Source: a virus
Virus record (IMG/VR): IMGVR_UViG_3300013285_000579
Location: 1 to 53,446 of that record
Direction: 5' to 3' (one strand)
Length of the DNA: 53,446 bases
Both the position numbers and the translations under genes were made by a program. The notes below the pieces were generated by a model. It did no database searches and had not been told where the DNA came from. It saw only the letters and a program-made list of their open reading frames with translations. Position 1 is the first letter of the stretch. Every line of letters starts with the position of its first letter. Shown piece after piece: positions 40,508 through 47,749 of the stretch.

Positions 40508-41215
40508 TTATAGTCTAGTTACATTAACTCTATTAAAGTCAACGGTGTTCTTAATGGTTATGTTTTGTACCATTTGTTCCCAGTGAGCAATCTCATCATG
40601 GGTAATAGTTGATCCTAATTCTTCTACTAAGTAGTCAAGGCTTTCATATGGAGTAGGGTGCAAGTCACCGTGATTAGGTCTATTAGGTTTGTCCCTTATC
40701 TGTAGAAACAAGCTAGGATGAATAGTATCAAGTGTATCTTTATACAGTTCTAATACATCACTCTCGGTATCATATAACGGAATACTGCTTAGAAAGCAAT
40801 AGTCGCATCCTATATGTTCTAAAACTGTTTTAACTGCATCAATGTAAGCTAGATCACGTATTAGATTACCTCTAGTCTCGGTTCCATACTTCTGCATCCA
40901 TTCCGTGCCGTACATTGTCTGACGATAATCAGTAGCTGCGGTCGACCATTGCCCGTCAACGTATCTATCCTCTCTGAGTTCCCCTGTCCACATGACAACC
41001 ACTAAGTCTCCAACACATACGTTTTTTCGCTTTATACACTCAATCACACTATTGAAGATATAATGGTTACCTGCACCCTTTAATCCCCAATTCTCGTGGT
41101 AATTACTTTTTAGTGCTAGAATGTCTGCATACGTGGGCCAGTAATACTTTGTAAAGGAATCACCGAACGCAAAAAAGCGTTTGTATTTCTTCATATCTAT
41201 ATTATTTACACGCAT
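40508..41215 (-). CDS. SGNH-hydrolase-like protein
   Basis: 235 residues from the ATG at 41215, which overlaps the upstream stop by 10 nt; ATG 41194 is an alternative. RFFAFGDSFTKYYWPTYA has block I (GDS). GLKGAGNHYIFNSVIECIK has a block II Gly, VVMWTGELRED lies in the block III region, and GDLHPTPYESLDYLVEE holds the D-x-x-H catalytic pair. SGNH proteins of this kind add or remove acetyl groups on glycans. The first of three adjacent SGNH genes in the operon. Confidence 0.65.
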   Translation of the reverse strand: MRVNNIDMKKYKRFFAFGDSFTKYYWPTYADILALKSNYHENWGLKGAGNHYIFNSVIECIKRKNVCVGDLVVVMWTGELREDRYVDGQWSTAATDYRQTMYGTEWMQKYGTETRGNLIRDLAYIDAVKTVLEHIGCDYCFLSSIPLYDTESDVLELYKDTLDTIHPSLFLQIRDKPNRPNHGDLHPTPYESLDYLVEELGSTITHDEIAHWEQMVQNITIKNTVDFNRVNVTRL

Positions 41216-41937
41216 ATATTCTCTGCAATACATTCTGCTACTAGTTTAGCAGTCATTCTACCCGGATGAATCAAGTCCCGTGCATTATCTATCTGCCGAA
41301 TTAAATCGCACCCTAACTGTGCTCCGGTATCCTCAAACATACTACAGCTATAGTACTTTGTATCACGCCAAAGATTCTTTGCGCATTCTGTATCTAAGTA
41401 TGCATGTATTATAGGATTTGAGTCTATTCTACTATAAGTTTCCATATGGCTGTTCTTATCCATATTCCACGCACCTAAATGCTCTACTGAGTTGTTCTGA
41501 TAGTATATACATCGTAGATAGTGTGTCCAAATGTTAACAACTGCTAACGGCATGCCTTGCGCACGTAATATGACATTATTATGTAATGCTGCTCTAATAG
41601 ATGATCCAGGGCATCCTAGATTAATCACTGGCTTATTGATTAGTTTACTTAGTTGCTCACTGATAGTATTTTCAGTGTGTAATCCTAATCCAAACACATT
41701 ACTGCATCCTAGTAATACAACACACTGGTTCCAGTCTATTGTATCAAACTCTGAGGTACGATAATCGGATTTATTCAGAACATACTCTATTTCGCTATCT
41801 CTATAGTACCAGTCGGCCGGCATTACTTTAAGTGATTGCTTATAGACTATATGTGTATCTGATCCTACATAATTCTTAGATGTATGGGTATACTGAGGTA
41901 GAAACATGTGTTTCTTAATATTGTCTAATAAAATCAT
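41206..41937 (-). CDS. SGNH-hydrolase-like protein, GDS replaced by GCS
   Basis: 243 residues. CVVLLGCSNVFGLGLHTENT has the nucleophile Ser in a GCSN rather than GDS motif. PVINLGCPGSSIRAALHN has the block II Gly, VVNIWTHYLRCIYYQNN the block III region, and RDLIHPGRMTAKLVAE the catalytic His. The ATG overlaps the stop of the glycosyltransferase-like gene upstream (ATGA). Likely an O-acyl esterase or transferase acting on a sugar; whether it is active is uncertain because of the altered block I. Confidence 0.6.
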   Translation of the reverse strand: MILLDNIKKHMFLPQYTHTSKNYVGSDTHIVYKQSLKVMPADWYYRDSEIEYVLNKSDYRTSEFDTIDWNQCVVLLGCSNVFGLGLHTENTISEQLSKLINKPVINLGCPGSSIRAALHNNVILRAQGMPLAVVNIWTHYLRCIYYQNNSVEHLGAWNMDKNSHMETYSRIDSNPIIHAYLDTECAKNLWRDTKYYSCSMFEDTGAQLGCDLIRQIDNARDLIHPGRMTAKLVAECIAENICV

Positions 41938-42680
41938 AATCTATTACACAGTCCTAATTTGTCTATGAATTCATTTATTAATGTCTTATCTACTATGTCC
42001 CGGTGAACCCCTAAAACTTTGATATGGTCCGGACAATTATCTATGTTGATAATATCTTCTTTCCACCATGACTTATGCCATTTAATGGTATCGGTCACGG
42101 GAAGCTCGTCCCCTAGCAGATATGAATATAATACAAATTCGCTGTTCAATATATCTTGTTGATCATTAAACCAACGAACTAGTCCGTTATAGTTAGTAGT
42201 ACGCATAATAACCCTATTACTAATTACGAATGGAGTGCCCATATTCAAACATCTAGTTAATGGCGGCAGATTTAATTTCTCACTATATCTGAAAGATGCG
42301 GCAATAAAGTCTTCTTTATCATGCAAGTTACGGATAGTACCATCACCGTATCTACCTTCCCATTCAGATAATTGGCAGGGCTTAATAAAAAAGTTCTTGC
42401 TATCTAATATCAGATAATCATCATCAATGTGCTCCCCTACTATTAATTTGAACGTTTGTTGTGTATGCCAGCCTGAGCCTTCATATTCAGTAAATCTTAA
42501 TAGTATTAGTTTATGGGTTACATAATAGCTAGCTAATAGCTTGCGCCATTGAACTAAGTCAGGGTTAATCTCATTAACAATTACATAATGAGTACACGGT
42601 GATAGAAATTTATGAATACTCTCGGCCTGCAATATCATTGCCTGCTGATCCATTACACAGGTCACAGTTACTAATTTCAT
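41934..42680 (-). CDS. DUF6492-like glycosyltransferase
   Basis: 248 residues. MKLVTVTCVMDQQAMILQA followed by SIHKFLSPCTHYVIVN is the nucleotide-sugar fold start. DDDYLILDSKNFFIKPC (~87-103) carries an acidic cluster in the place of a DxD motif, and LNMGTPFVISNRVI follows. This is the pattern of DUF6492-type GT-A proteins from glycan clusters. It overlaps neighbours on both sides by ATGA, so it is strictly coupled within the operon. Confidence 0.55.
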   Translation of the reverse strand: MKLVTVTCVMDQQAMILQAESIHKFLSPCTHYVIVNEINPDLVQWRKLLASYYVTHKLILLRFTEYEGSGWHTQQTFKLIVGEHIDDDYLILDSKNFFIKPCQLSEWEGRYGDGTIRNLHDKEDFIAASFRYSEKLNLPPLTRCLNMGTPFVISNRVIMRTTNYNGLVRWFNDQQDILNSEFVLYSYLLGDELPVTDTIKWHKSWWKEDIINIDNCPDHIKVLGVHRDIVDKTLINEFIDKLGLCNRL

Positions 42681-43771
42681 TTGATAATACTCAGTATACG
42701 ATTTGCAATTAATGTATGAGCTTCTGGCCCGGGATGACCATCACTACAGTTTTGGGTATGACGTTTATAAGTATCTATTCCGCTATCATGTAATATATCT
42801 TTGATATAACTAGGGCGGTACATCTCTAATGGTCTTGCATACCCGGCAAAGTTAATATAATTGATTCCTAGACTGGTTAAAAACAATAGGGCGTGTTGAA
42901 TATGATACCAGGTTCTTACGGTTAAATCACTCTCAGAGTGGGCCAGCGCCCAATTCTTAGTTAATTCAGTATCTTGCCATGCGCCGATACTTTCCATCTT
43001 ATTCTTATTAAATAATAGGTCCCTATTACACGGTGCCCACATTAGTAATGCAGTATCACCCTCAATAAAGTTATATGTTAAAATGTTATGTAATATCTCT
43101 AGATTACTAGCACCCGGGGTAGCTATATTATCTACGTCACAGTTTAATAAACTGGCAAGAACATACGGGTACGCTTGCTTTGGATCAGTTAACCCTTGCC
43201 CTGCTGTCATGCTTGCTCCGAATGATACTATTCGTTTTATATTGCTCATTCTTTTAGTTATATGTTTACTGGCATAATAGTTCCCAATTGGCGACATATG
43301 ATTAATATCTCCGGGATGTTCTTTCCACAATAAATTAAGTGAATCAATTGTATCTGATTCAAAGAATGTAATATGGGTACTATTCTTCACTGTTTTTAAG
43401 TCTTCTACTAACAGATTGTAGTTATCCTTGAAGTAACTATCGTCCCATATAGTTTCCAATATGTTAATAAATGTTGTTTCATCATTACTGTATACATTAT
43501 TAAACAATAGATCGCATTTAGGGTGAGTTTCTAACTGTCTGGATATGGATTCAGCGTCATCTTTTAAGAATACTCGGCTGATACTAGTATGGCAGAATAT
43601 AACTCTGTCGGTACTATTAATCAAATGCTTATTATCTTGGTAGGTACGCCATATCCTATACTCACTAGAGCCATTAAAGCATTTGGTAGTTACCTGACCG
43701 TCTAATTGATTGGTCCAACCATTAGTATCGGCGCTAGCACTAAAACTGTCACCGAATATCCATATTTTCAT
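42677..43771 (-). CDS. Tandem SGNH-hydrolase protein
   Basis: 364 residues with a good Shine-Dalgarno (GGGAGAAAT). The first domain (~1-175): MKIWIFGDSFSASADTNGW (block I), CFNGSSEYRIWRTYQ (block II) and PGDINHMSPIGNYYA (D/N-x-x-H). The second domain (~178-364): RIVSFGASMTAGQGLTDP (block I with GAS), NIATPGASNLEILHNILT (block II) and CSDGHPGPEAHTLIANR (catalytic D-G-H). Two esterase-like domains in one chain is unusual. A glycan O-acetyl esterase or transferase pair is inferred. Confidence 0.65.
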   Translation of the reverse strand: MKIWIFGDSFSASADTNGWTNQLDGQVTTKCFNGSSEYRIWRTYQDNKHLINSTDRVIFCHTSISRVFLKDDAESISRQLETHPKCDLLFNNVYSNDETTFINILETIWDDSYFKDNYNLLVEDLKTVKNSTHITFFESDTIDSLNLLWKEHPGDINHMSPIGNYYASKHITKRMSNIKRIVSFGASMTAGQGLTDPKQAYPYVLASLLNCDVDNIATPGASNLEILHNILTYNFIEGDTALLMWAPCNRDLLFNKNKMESIGAWQDTELTKNWALAHSESDLTVRTWYHIQHALLFLTSLGINYINFAGYARPLEMYRPSYIKDILHDSGIDTYKRHTQNCSDGHPGPEAHTLIANRILSIIK

Positions 43772-45296
43772 ATTTCTCCCTTAGCCATTCATAGTCGTTG
43801 ATTAATTTCAGTTTCTCACTGTCATCTTTGTTCTTTTCACCGTATAATTTACCCATCAATGCACCGTTAATCGCTTCGCGCCCGTAATGTTCTTCCATTC
43901 CAACACTGCACCATATATACAATCTCTCTAGTGTAACTTCAGATTCTTGACGGTCTATTACTTGACTAGACAACTTCACACACTCACGAAACGCAGTACG
44001 CCACGTGCTGAATGCATCCGTATTGAACTTATGTATGTTAGCGACAATGTTCACGGGTTTGTATAATGGGCTGATACTTGTGGTCATATCTACGTTGCCT
44101 TTACGCATACGCATAGTAGCTAGACGGGGTAATAGCTTGACGCCACCATGACCGTATACTAACTTATTGATAGGGTTGATAGCACGAAAGACTCTTACAG
44201 TAGGTTGCTCATAAAATGGGATATCATGTGTGAAGTTGAACTCAGGATTGATAACTGCATCCCCGTCTACTGCCCAGAAGTAATCAGTCTGTGCCATCTT
44301 AGCAGCTATAATGTGTGCATTATGTATACCCTGTGCCCCATTTAATACTTGTACACGTGGGAACCGTTCTCTTATTTTAGCTAGATTGTCTTCAGCTTCG
44401 GGTTCATTGTTGTGTATGAATAGAATAGAGTACTCAGGATTGTGATTGATAGGGCTACGTACCGGGTTATTGATCCGTGCACGGTACTCACCACTGTTCC
44501 AACCCATAATCATGTTAGTGATGTTATTATCGTTAGTAGCTTCTTTGATAAGAACACCCAATACGTTAACTTCAACTGATACAGTACCGGACATAGTCTC
44601 TTGTACGGACTCATACAATTTGTTCAAAAACGCAAAGTTCTTGACGTTATGGGTGCCGTCCCAGTGATTAACTTTCAGCATGTAATACGCTAGCCGTGCA
44701 CCGTATATACAGTGTACACCATTCTCTACATCTTCTCCGATATGCATCCATCGCCATAGTCTATCGTAGTTTCTCCAGTCTATGTTCTCATCCCTACTTA
44801 ACTTGATAATCTCACGAAACCCAGCGCGCCATGCTTGTAGGGGACTACCGTTGATACGTAAGTCGCTGCTGACGTTGTTTAGCTCTATATACTTGTTTAA
44901 CACAAAGTCAATGCTATCCTCACTACCGTTCTCATGTGTACGCATATCTATTATATGCTTGACTGGCCAGCACTTGATGCCCCCGTTACCATAGCTAGTA
45001 CCGTTCACTATATTGTATCCACTATAACTGATAACGTCCTCATCCGTATACTCTATGTCAATATCAGTAGTGTAGAAGTTATCTCTTACCCAATTGTCAC
45101 CGTCTACTATGACTACTCTGTCAGTTAGTGCAAGTCTTGCACATTCTTTGTGTGCAGTGTCACTACCCTCAATGCCATGTACTCTAAGAGCATTCGGGTT
45201 AAGGGTCAGCAAGTGTTGATAGTTTTCTTCACAGTTGGGTTCGTCATAGCTTAAGAACACAGTGGTATAGTCTGAGGGATTAAATCGCATAAGCAT
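43749..45296 (-). CDS. Tandem GT-A-like glycosyltransferase, first gene of the leftward operon
   Basis: 515 residues; the start may instead be ATG 45290, the third codon. Two similar halves: CARLALTDRVVIVDGDNWV with YGNGGIKCWPV and AWRAGFREIIKLS (~50-200), and AAKMAQTDYFWAVDGDAVI with YGHGGVKLLPR and TWRTAFRECVKLS (~320-470). VDGD is the probable DxD metal and sugar-nucleotide site in each. Similar double proteins occur in T4-type aquatic phages. It overlaps the next gene by 23 nt and begins on an exact TATAAATA box. Confidence 0.65.
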   Translation of the reverse strand: MLMRFNPSDYTTVFLSYDEPNCEENYQHLLTLNPNALRVHGIEGSDTAHKECARLALTDRVVIVDGDNWVRDNFYTTDIDIEYTDEDVISYSGYNIVNGTSYGNGGIKCWPVKHIIDMRTHENGSEDSIDFVLNKYIELNNVSSDLRINGSPLQAWRAGFREIIKLSRDENIDWRNYDRLWRWMHIGEDVENGVHCIYGARLAYYMLKVNHWDGTHNVKNFAFLNKLYESVQETMSGTVSVEVNVLGVLIKEATNDNNITNMIMGWNSGEYRARINNPVRSPINHNPEYSILFIHNNEPEAEDNLAKIRERFPRVQVLNGAQGIHNAHIIAAKMAQTDYFWAVDGDAVINPEFNFTHDIPFYEQPTVRVFRAINPINKLVYGHGGVKLLPRLATMRMRKGNVDMTTSISPLYKPVNIVANIHKFNTDAFSTWRTAFRECVKLSSQVIDRQESEVTLERLYIWCSVGMEEHYGREAINGALMGKLYGEKNKDDSEKLKLINDYEWLREKYENMDIR

Positions 45297-45303
45297 ATTT
45301 ATA
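45296..45303 (-). promoter_or_regulatory. Exact T4 late promoter box TATAAATA heading the nine-gene operon
   Basis: The box overlaps the first ATG (TATAAATATG); ATG 45290 lies 5 nt after it. It is the only clear promoter for the leftward operon 45296-37777. Confidence 0.55.
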
Positions 45304-45349
45304 GCCCCAGTAATACGGGATAAGATTTAATAGATCCTAGTGTCAGAGA

Positions 45350-45357
45350 TAAATATA
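45350..45357 (+). promoter_or_regulatory. Late-like box ATAAATAT
   Basis: GATAAATATAG, divergent from the box at 45296 and about 33 nt before the ATG at 45390, which has AAAGGA as a ribosome site. Confidence 0.35.
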
Positions 45358-45389
45358 GAATATTGATTTCTCACTAAAGGACTAACCCC

Positions 45390-45980
45390 ATGACCCACTA
45401 TACTCTACTCCAATTCCCGATTCCGGGCAAGCACGAAGCCCTATATAGGGCCCTACATGATAAGCTGGAGAACTTCGTTGACTCCCTTACTCTACTAGGT
45501 GCCGGTCTACATTCGATTGCAGATGTCGCTGCGGCCTATGAAGCAGATAAAACTTCAGACCATAAGATTATTGCCATAAAGGTTAACCCATTCAAGCGCG
45601 TACTTATGCTATGGCAATATGTTGTAATTGGCGGTACCCCATATGGTTACGGAAACGTTGACTACTCAGAATACAAAGACTTCAACGACTTTGTTGCATA
45701 TTACTTTTCGGATAAAGTTCCGGCAATCGAGGGTGCTCATATAAACATGAGTTCATTTTATTTCACTGAGACATTAAAGCCTGACTACTTACTAGATTTT
45801 GATACTTTTCCGAACGACATTAGAACCATTCCGGAGTTTGCATCCGATCAGGATACTGACTTCTTCCACGACCAGTATCAGGCTACATTGAATTACCGAA
45901 CCTTTTTCAACACAGCCAGCCAAGCAACAGTTGAAGCAGCATACGCAGCCGACATTGCCAAGTTCGGCTACACTTTCTAA
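45390..45980 (+). CDS. Sulfotransferase-like protein lacking an obvious donor loop
   Basis: 196 residues. IIAIKVNPFKRVLMLWQYVV (~60-79) resembles the R-x-P-x-x-R-x-x-S-x-Y region of carbohydrate sulfotransferases. The C-terminus TFFNTASQATVEAAYAADI followed by AKFGYTF matches the usual family end (Y-x-x-D-x-x-x-F-G-Y). The N-terminus has no clear 5'-phosphosulfate loop (P-R-S-G-S-T or K-T/S-G-T), and the protein is shorter than normal, so it may be truncated or degenerate. It is a single gene facing away from the glycosyltransferase operon. Confidence 0.4.
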   Translation: MTHYTLLQFPIPGKHEALYRALHDKLENFVDSLTLLGAGLHSIADVAAAYEADKTSDHKIIAIKVNPFKRVLMLWQYVVIGGTPYGYGNVDYSEYKDFNDFVAYYFSDKVPAIEGAHINMSSFYFTETLKPDYLLDFDTFPNDIRTIPEFASDQDTDFFHDQYQATLNYRTFFNTASQATVEAAYAADIAKFGYTF

Positions 45981-45989
45981 ACAAAAGGC

Positions 45990-46018
45990 TTGACACTAAA
46001 TCCGTAACGTGATATACT
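45990..46018 (+). promoter_or_regulatory. Sigma70 promoter TTGACA-17-TATACT
   Basis: TTGACA at 45990-45995 and TATACT at 46013-46018 with a 17-nt spacer. It lies just after the sulfotransferase-like gene and is the first of a tandem pair. Confidence 0.7.
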
Positions 46019-46088
46019 TCATGCATGAATTGAGAAATTGATTCAATAAAGAATTTTTGTGTTATGGGTAAGCTGTTGAAAATTGTGG

Positions 46089-46117
46089 TTGACAACAATA
46101 TGATATGGTGCTATAAT
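46089..46117 (+). promoter_or_regulatory. Consensus sigma70 promoter TTGACA-17-TATAAT
   Basis: Both hexamers are perfect (46089-46094 and 46112-46117) with a 17-nt spacer. The transcript would begin near 46124 and end at the terminator at 46393. An 8-bp stem (ATTGCAAA 46128/TTTGCAAT 46156) lies at its 5' end. Confidence 0.8.
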
Positions 46118-46192
46118 ACATACATAAATTGCAAAAGAGCGAAAAAGTAGCCTAATTTGCAATATTTTGAAACCAGGACTAAATAAATTACT

Positions 46193-46369
46193 ATGATGAA
46201 AACTTTCAATCAATCGCTGAAACATACGAGCTTGTGGGCAGTCGCTCCGCAGGGCTCCGTGCTAACAGCCTTTGAGGGGAATTATTCAACAGCGCCGACA
46301 TGTATTCGCGGATCAAATGATCAGGGCAGAATGCAACAGGGGTTCATAGAAGGAGATGGTTACGCTTAA
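46193..46369 (+). CDS. 58-residue early-type small protein
   Basis: A short frame starting MMKTFNQSLKHTSLWAVAPQ and ending FIEGDGYA, not recognised. It lies between a perfect sigma70 promoter and a terminator, so it is probably an early gene. No Shine-Dalgarno is visible; TAAATA stands 7 nt before the ATG. No membrane segment. Alternatively the transcript is a regulatory RNA and the frame is incidental. Confidence 0.45.
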   Translation: MMKTFNQSLKHTSLWAVAPQGSVLTAFEGNYSTAPTCIRGSNDQGRMQQGFIEGDGYA

Positions 46370-46392
46370 TGTAACACTCTATAGATTTTATG

Positions 46393-46430
46393 AAACCCCT
46401 GGAAACGAAAGTTCTCAGGGGTTTTTGCTT
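46393..46430 (+). terminator. Rho-independent terminator
   Basis: AAACCCCTG (46393-46401) pairs with CAGGGGTTT (46416-46424); the right arm runs into TTTTTGCTTTT. It closes the transcription unit that starts at 46089. Confidence 0.75.
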
Positions 46431-46471
46431 TTGTGAATAAGAAAACTGTTGTAAGAATGCAACAAAGGAAT

Positions 46472-46500
46472 TTGACAGTAAATGGATTTTAAGATACAAT
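46472..46500 (+). promoter_or_regulatory. Sigma70 promoter TTGACA-17-TACAAT
   Basis: TTGACA (46472-46477) and TACAAT (46495-46500) with 17-nt spacing, just after the terminator. It is the nearest strong promoter to the first tRNA cluster, 440 nt downstream. Confidence 0.65.
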
Positions 46501-46619
46501 ATAAGAAAGCAGATTGGCTTAAGGAGTATACGTTAACTAAAGAGCAGTTCAAGCAATTGATTGCAAACAAGGTAATGCGAAACAAACCCCAATCTGTGGC
46601 TAGTAAATCACTAGTATGA
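46482..46619 (+). CDS. 45-residue basic small ORF
   Basis: MDFKIQYKKADWLKEYTLTK onward, ending KSLV; a basic helical peptide. AAAGGA lies 12 nt before the ATG, slightly far. The promoter at 46472 overlaps the start, so expression would have to come from read-through or from a downstream start. Probability of being real is moderate. Confidence 0.35.
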   Translation: MDFKIQYKKADWLKEYTLTKEQFKQLIANKVMRNKPQSVASKSLV

Positions 46620-46938
46620 TTCTAGGAAAGTGTAAAAGTATTCAGGGAACGAGGCCCTGGCAGCGCACTATAAACAAGCTGTAAACGGGCGGACAGAATA
46701 CATGAAAGTGTGATAGAACACATTAGTAAGACTTCTGGTTAGGGTATTGACCCTAACATACTCAGTAGAGATACTGGGTATTCTAAAACATATTGCTGAC
46801 GCCTCAGTTGTAAATTCTGCAGGATGAGAAGACAAAATAACGAAGTGTGCAGATGGGTTCGCACAATGCAATATGTTTTAGAATACATTCTGGGATAAAC
46901 ATTCACACAACATTTGTGCCCTAGAGTGTTAATTAATG
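46620..46938 (+). ncRNA. Structured non-coding stretch before the tRNA cluster
   Basis: No convincing frame is seen. Several hairpins are visible: CAGGG/CCCTG (46643-46659), TTAGGGT/ACCCTAA (46739-46756) and a perfect 19-bp inverted repeat, 46778-46796 with 46868-46886, that encloses 71 nt. It could be a stable RNA co-transcribed with the tRNAs, as T4 has beside its tRNA genes. No known RNA family (tmRNA, 6S, RNase P) is recognised. Confidence 0.35.
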
Positions 46939-46941
46939 TAT

Positions 46942-47016
46942 AATGCCATGTCCGAGCGGCTTAGGTGATAGTCTGCAAAACTTTCTATGGCGGTTCGACT
47001 CCGCCTGGCATTTCCA
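46942..47016 (+). tRNA. tRNA-Cys(GCA)
   Basis: Acceptor AATGCCA/TGGCATT, anticodon loop CTGCAAA, T-arm GGCGGTTCGACTCCGCC, discriminator U as usual for tRNA-Cys, CCA encoded. Confidence 0.85.
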
Positions 47017-47023
47017 AATTTAT

Positions 47024-47099
47024 GCAACCTTAGCTCATCTGGTAGAGCACCGCCCTGAAGAGGCGGGTGTGCTTGGTTCAAGTCCAAGAGGTTGTACCA
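47024..47099 (+). tRNA. tRNA-Phe(GAA)
   Basis: Acceptor GCAACCT/AGGTTGT, anticodon stem-loop CCGCC-CTGAAGA-GGCGG, T-loop TTCAAGT, CCA encoded. Confidence 0.9.
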
Positions 47100-47106
47100 T
47101 GTATAA

Positions 47107-47181
47107 GCCCTTGTATCCTTAATGGTAGAGGTCCTGTTTTGTAAGCAGGGTGCGGAGGTTCGATTCCTTCCTGGGGCACCA
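47107..47181 (+). tRNA. tRNA-Thr(TGT)
   Basis: Acceptor GCCCTTG/CTGGGGC (one mismatch), anticodon arm CCTGT-TTTGTAA-GCAGG, T-loop TTCGATT, CCA encoded. Confidence 0.85.
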
Positions 47182-47191
47182 AAGTTTTTAT

Positions 47192-47265
47192 TGGGGTATA
47201 GTGTAATGATAGCACAACAGATTTTGATTCTGTTGGCCTAGGTTTGATTCCTAGTACCCCTACCA
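47192..47265 (+). tRNA. tRNA-Gln(TTG)
   Basis: Starts TGGGGTA, anticodon arm ACAGA-TTTTGAT-TCTGT, T-arm CTAGG-TTTGATT-CCTAG, weak first pair typical of tRNA-Gln, CCA encoded. Confidence 0.88.
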
Positions 47266-47280
47266 ATATAAGGAGTTAGT

Positions 47281-47748
47281 ATGCCGTGGATTGAAAACGT
47301 AGCAAAAGTTGATATTACAACCGGCTTCCATCACGATGCTGGCGAAAACAGTATGCTGATCGGTATCAATGATCCTGCAGGCTGGCCACCAACTGCCAAG
47401 CATCAATTCAAAGAGCGTCACAACTTTGAGTTCCTTGATATCGAACTAAACGACTTTGCGCTTGATGAAGAAATGCGATGCAGCCAAGAGCAAGCTAATG
47501 AGTTGGTCCGACTTCTGCAACATGCATTAGAGAACAGGATGAACGTAGTTGTTCATTGTCACATGGGTGTATGTCGTAGCGGTGCAGTCACTGAACTTGG
47601 TGTTATGATGGGCTTTGACGATGTAGGTCGTTGGCGCAGTCCTAACTTGCTAGTTAAGCATCGTATGATGTCTGCATTGGGCTGGGCATATGATGAGAAT
47701 GAAAAGCCAAATATTGACGATTGGCGCACTATGACGAATGATATCTGA
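47281..47748 (+). CDS. Dual-specificity/tyrosine phosphatase-like protein
   Basis: 155 residues with a strong ribosome site (AAGGAG). The active-site signature H-C-x5-R is VVVHCHMGVCRSGAVTELG (~93-111), with Cys as nucleophile and Arg binding phosphate; a preceding LDIELNDFALDEE segment could supply the general-acid Asp. N-terminal part: ITTGFHHDAGENSMLIGIND. The length fits small cysteine phosphatases. The substrate may be a protein or phosphorylated sugar/nucleotide of the host. Next gene starts 1 nt after the stop. Confidence 0.75.
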   Translation: MPWIENVAKVDITTGFHHDAGENSMLIGINDPAGWPPTAKHQFKERHNFEFLDIELNDFALDEEMRCSQEQANELVRLLQHALENRMNVVVHCHMGVCRSGAVTELGVMMGFDDVGRWRSPNLLVKHRMMSALGWAYDENEKPNIDDWRTMTNDI

Positions 47749-47749
47749 T

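Noticed and set aside
46064-46149. 24-codon frame MGKLLKIVVDNNMIW...
   Set aside because: It spans the perfect sigma70 promoter at 46089 and has no ribosome site.
46124-46434. tmRNA
   Set aside because: No tRNA-like acceptor ends or tag-peptide reading frame of the usual type; the transcript carries an ordinary terminator instead.
46939-46944. TATAAT as the promoter -10 of the first tRNA cluster
   Set aside because: It overlaps the acceptor stem of tRNA-Cys (starting 46942) and has no well-spaced -35.
47078-47266. Minus-strand frame across tRNA genes
   Set aside because: It is antisense to tRNA-Phe, tRNA-Thr and tRNA-Gln; such translations are a known source of false hypothetical proteins. 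The same applies to minus-strand frames at 49075-50050.
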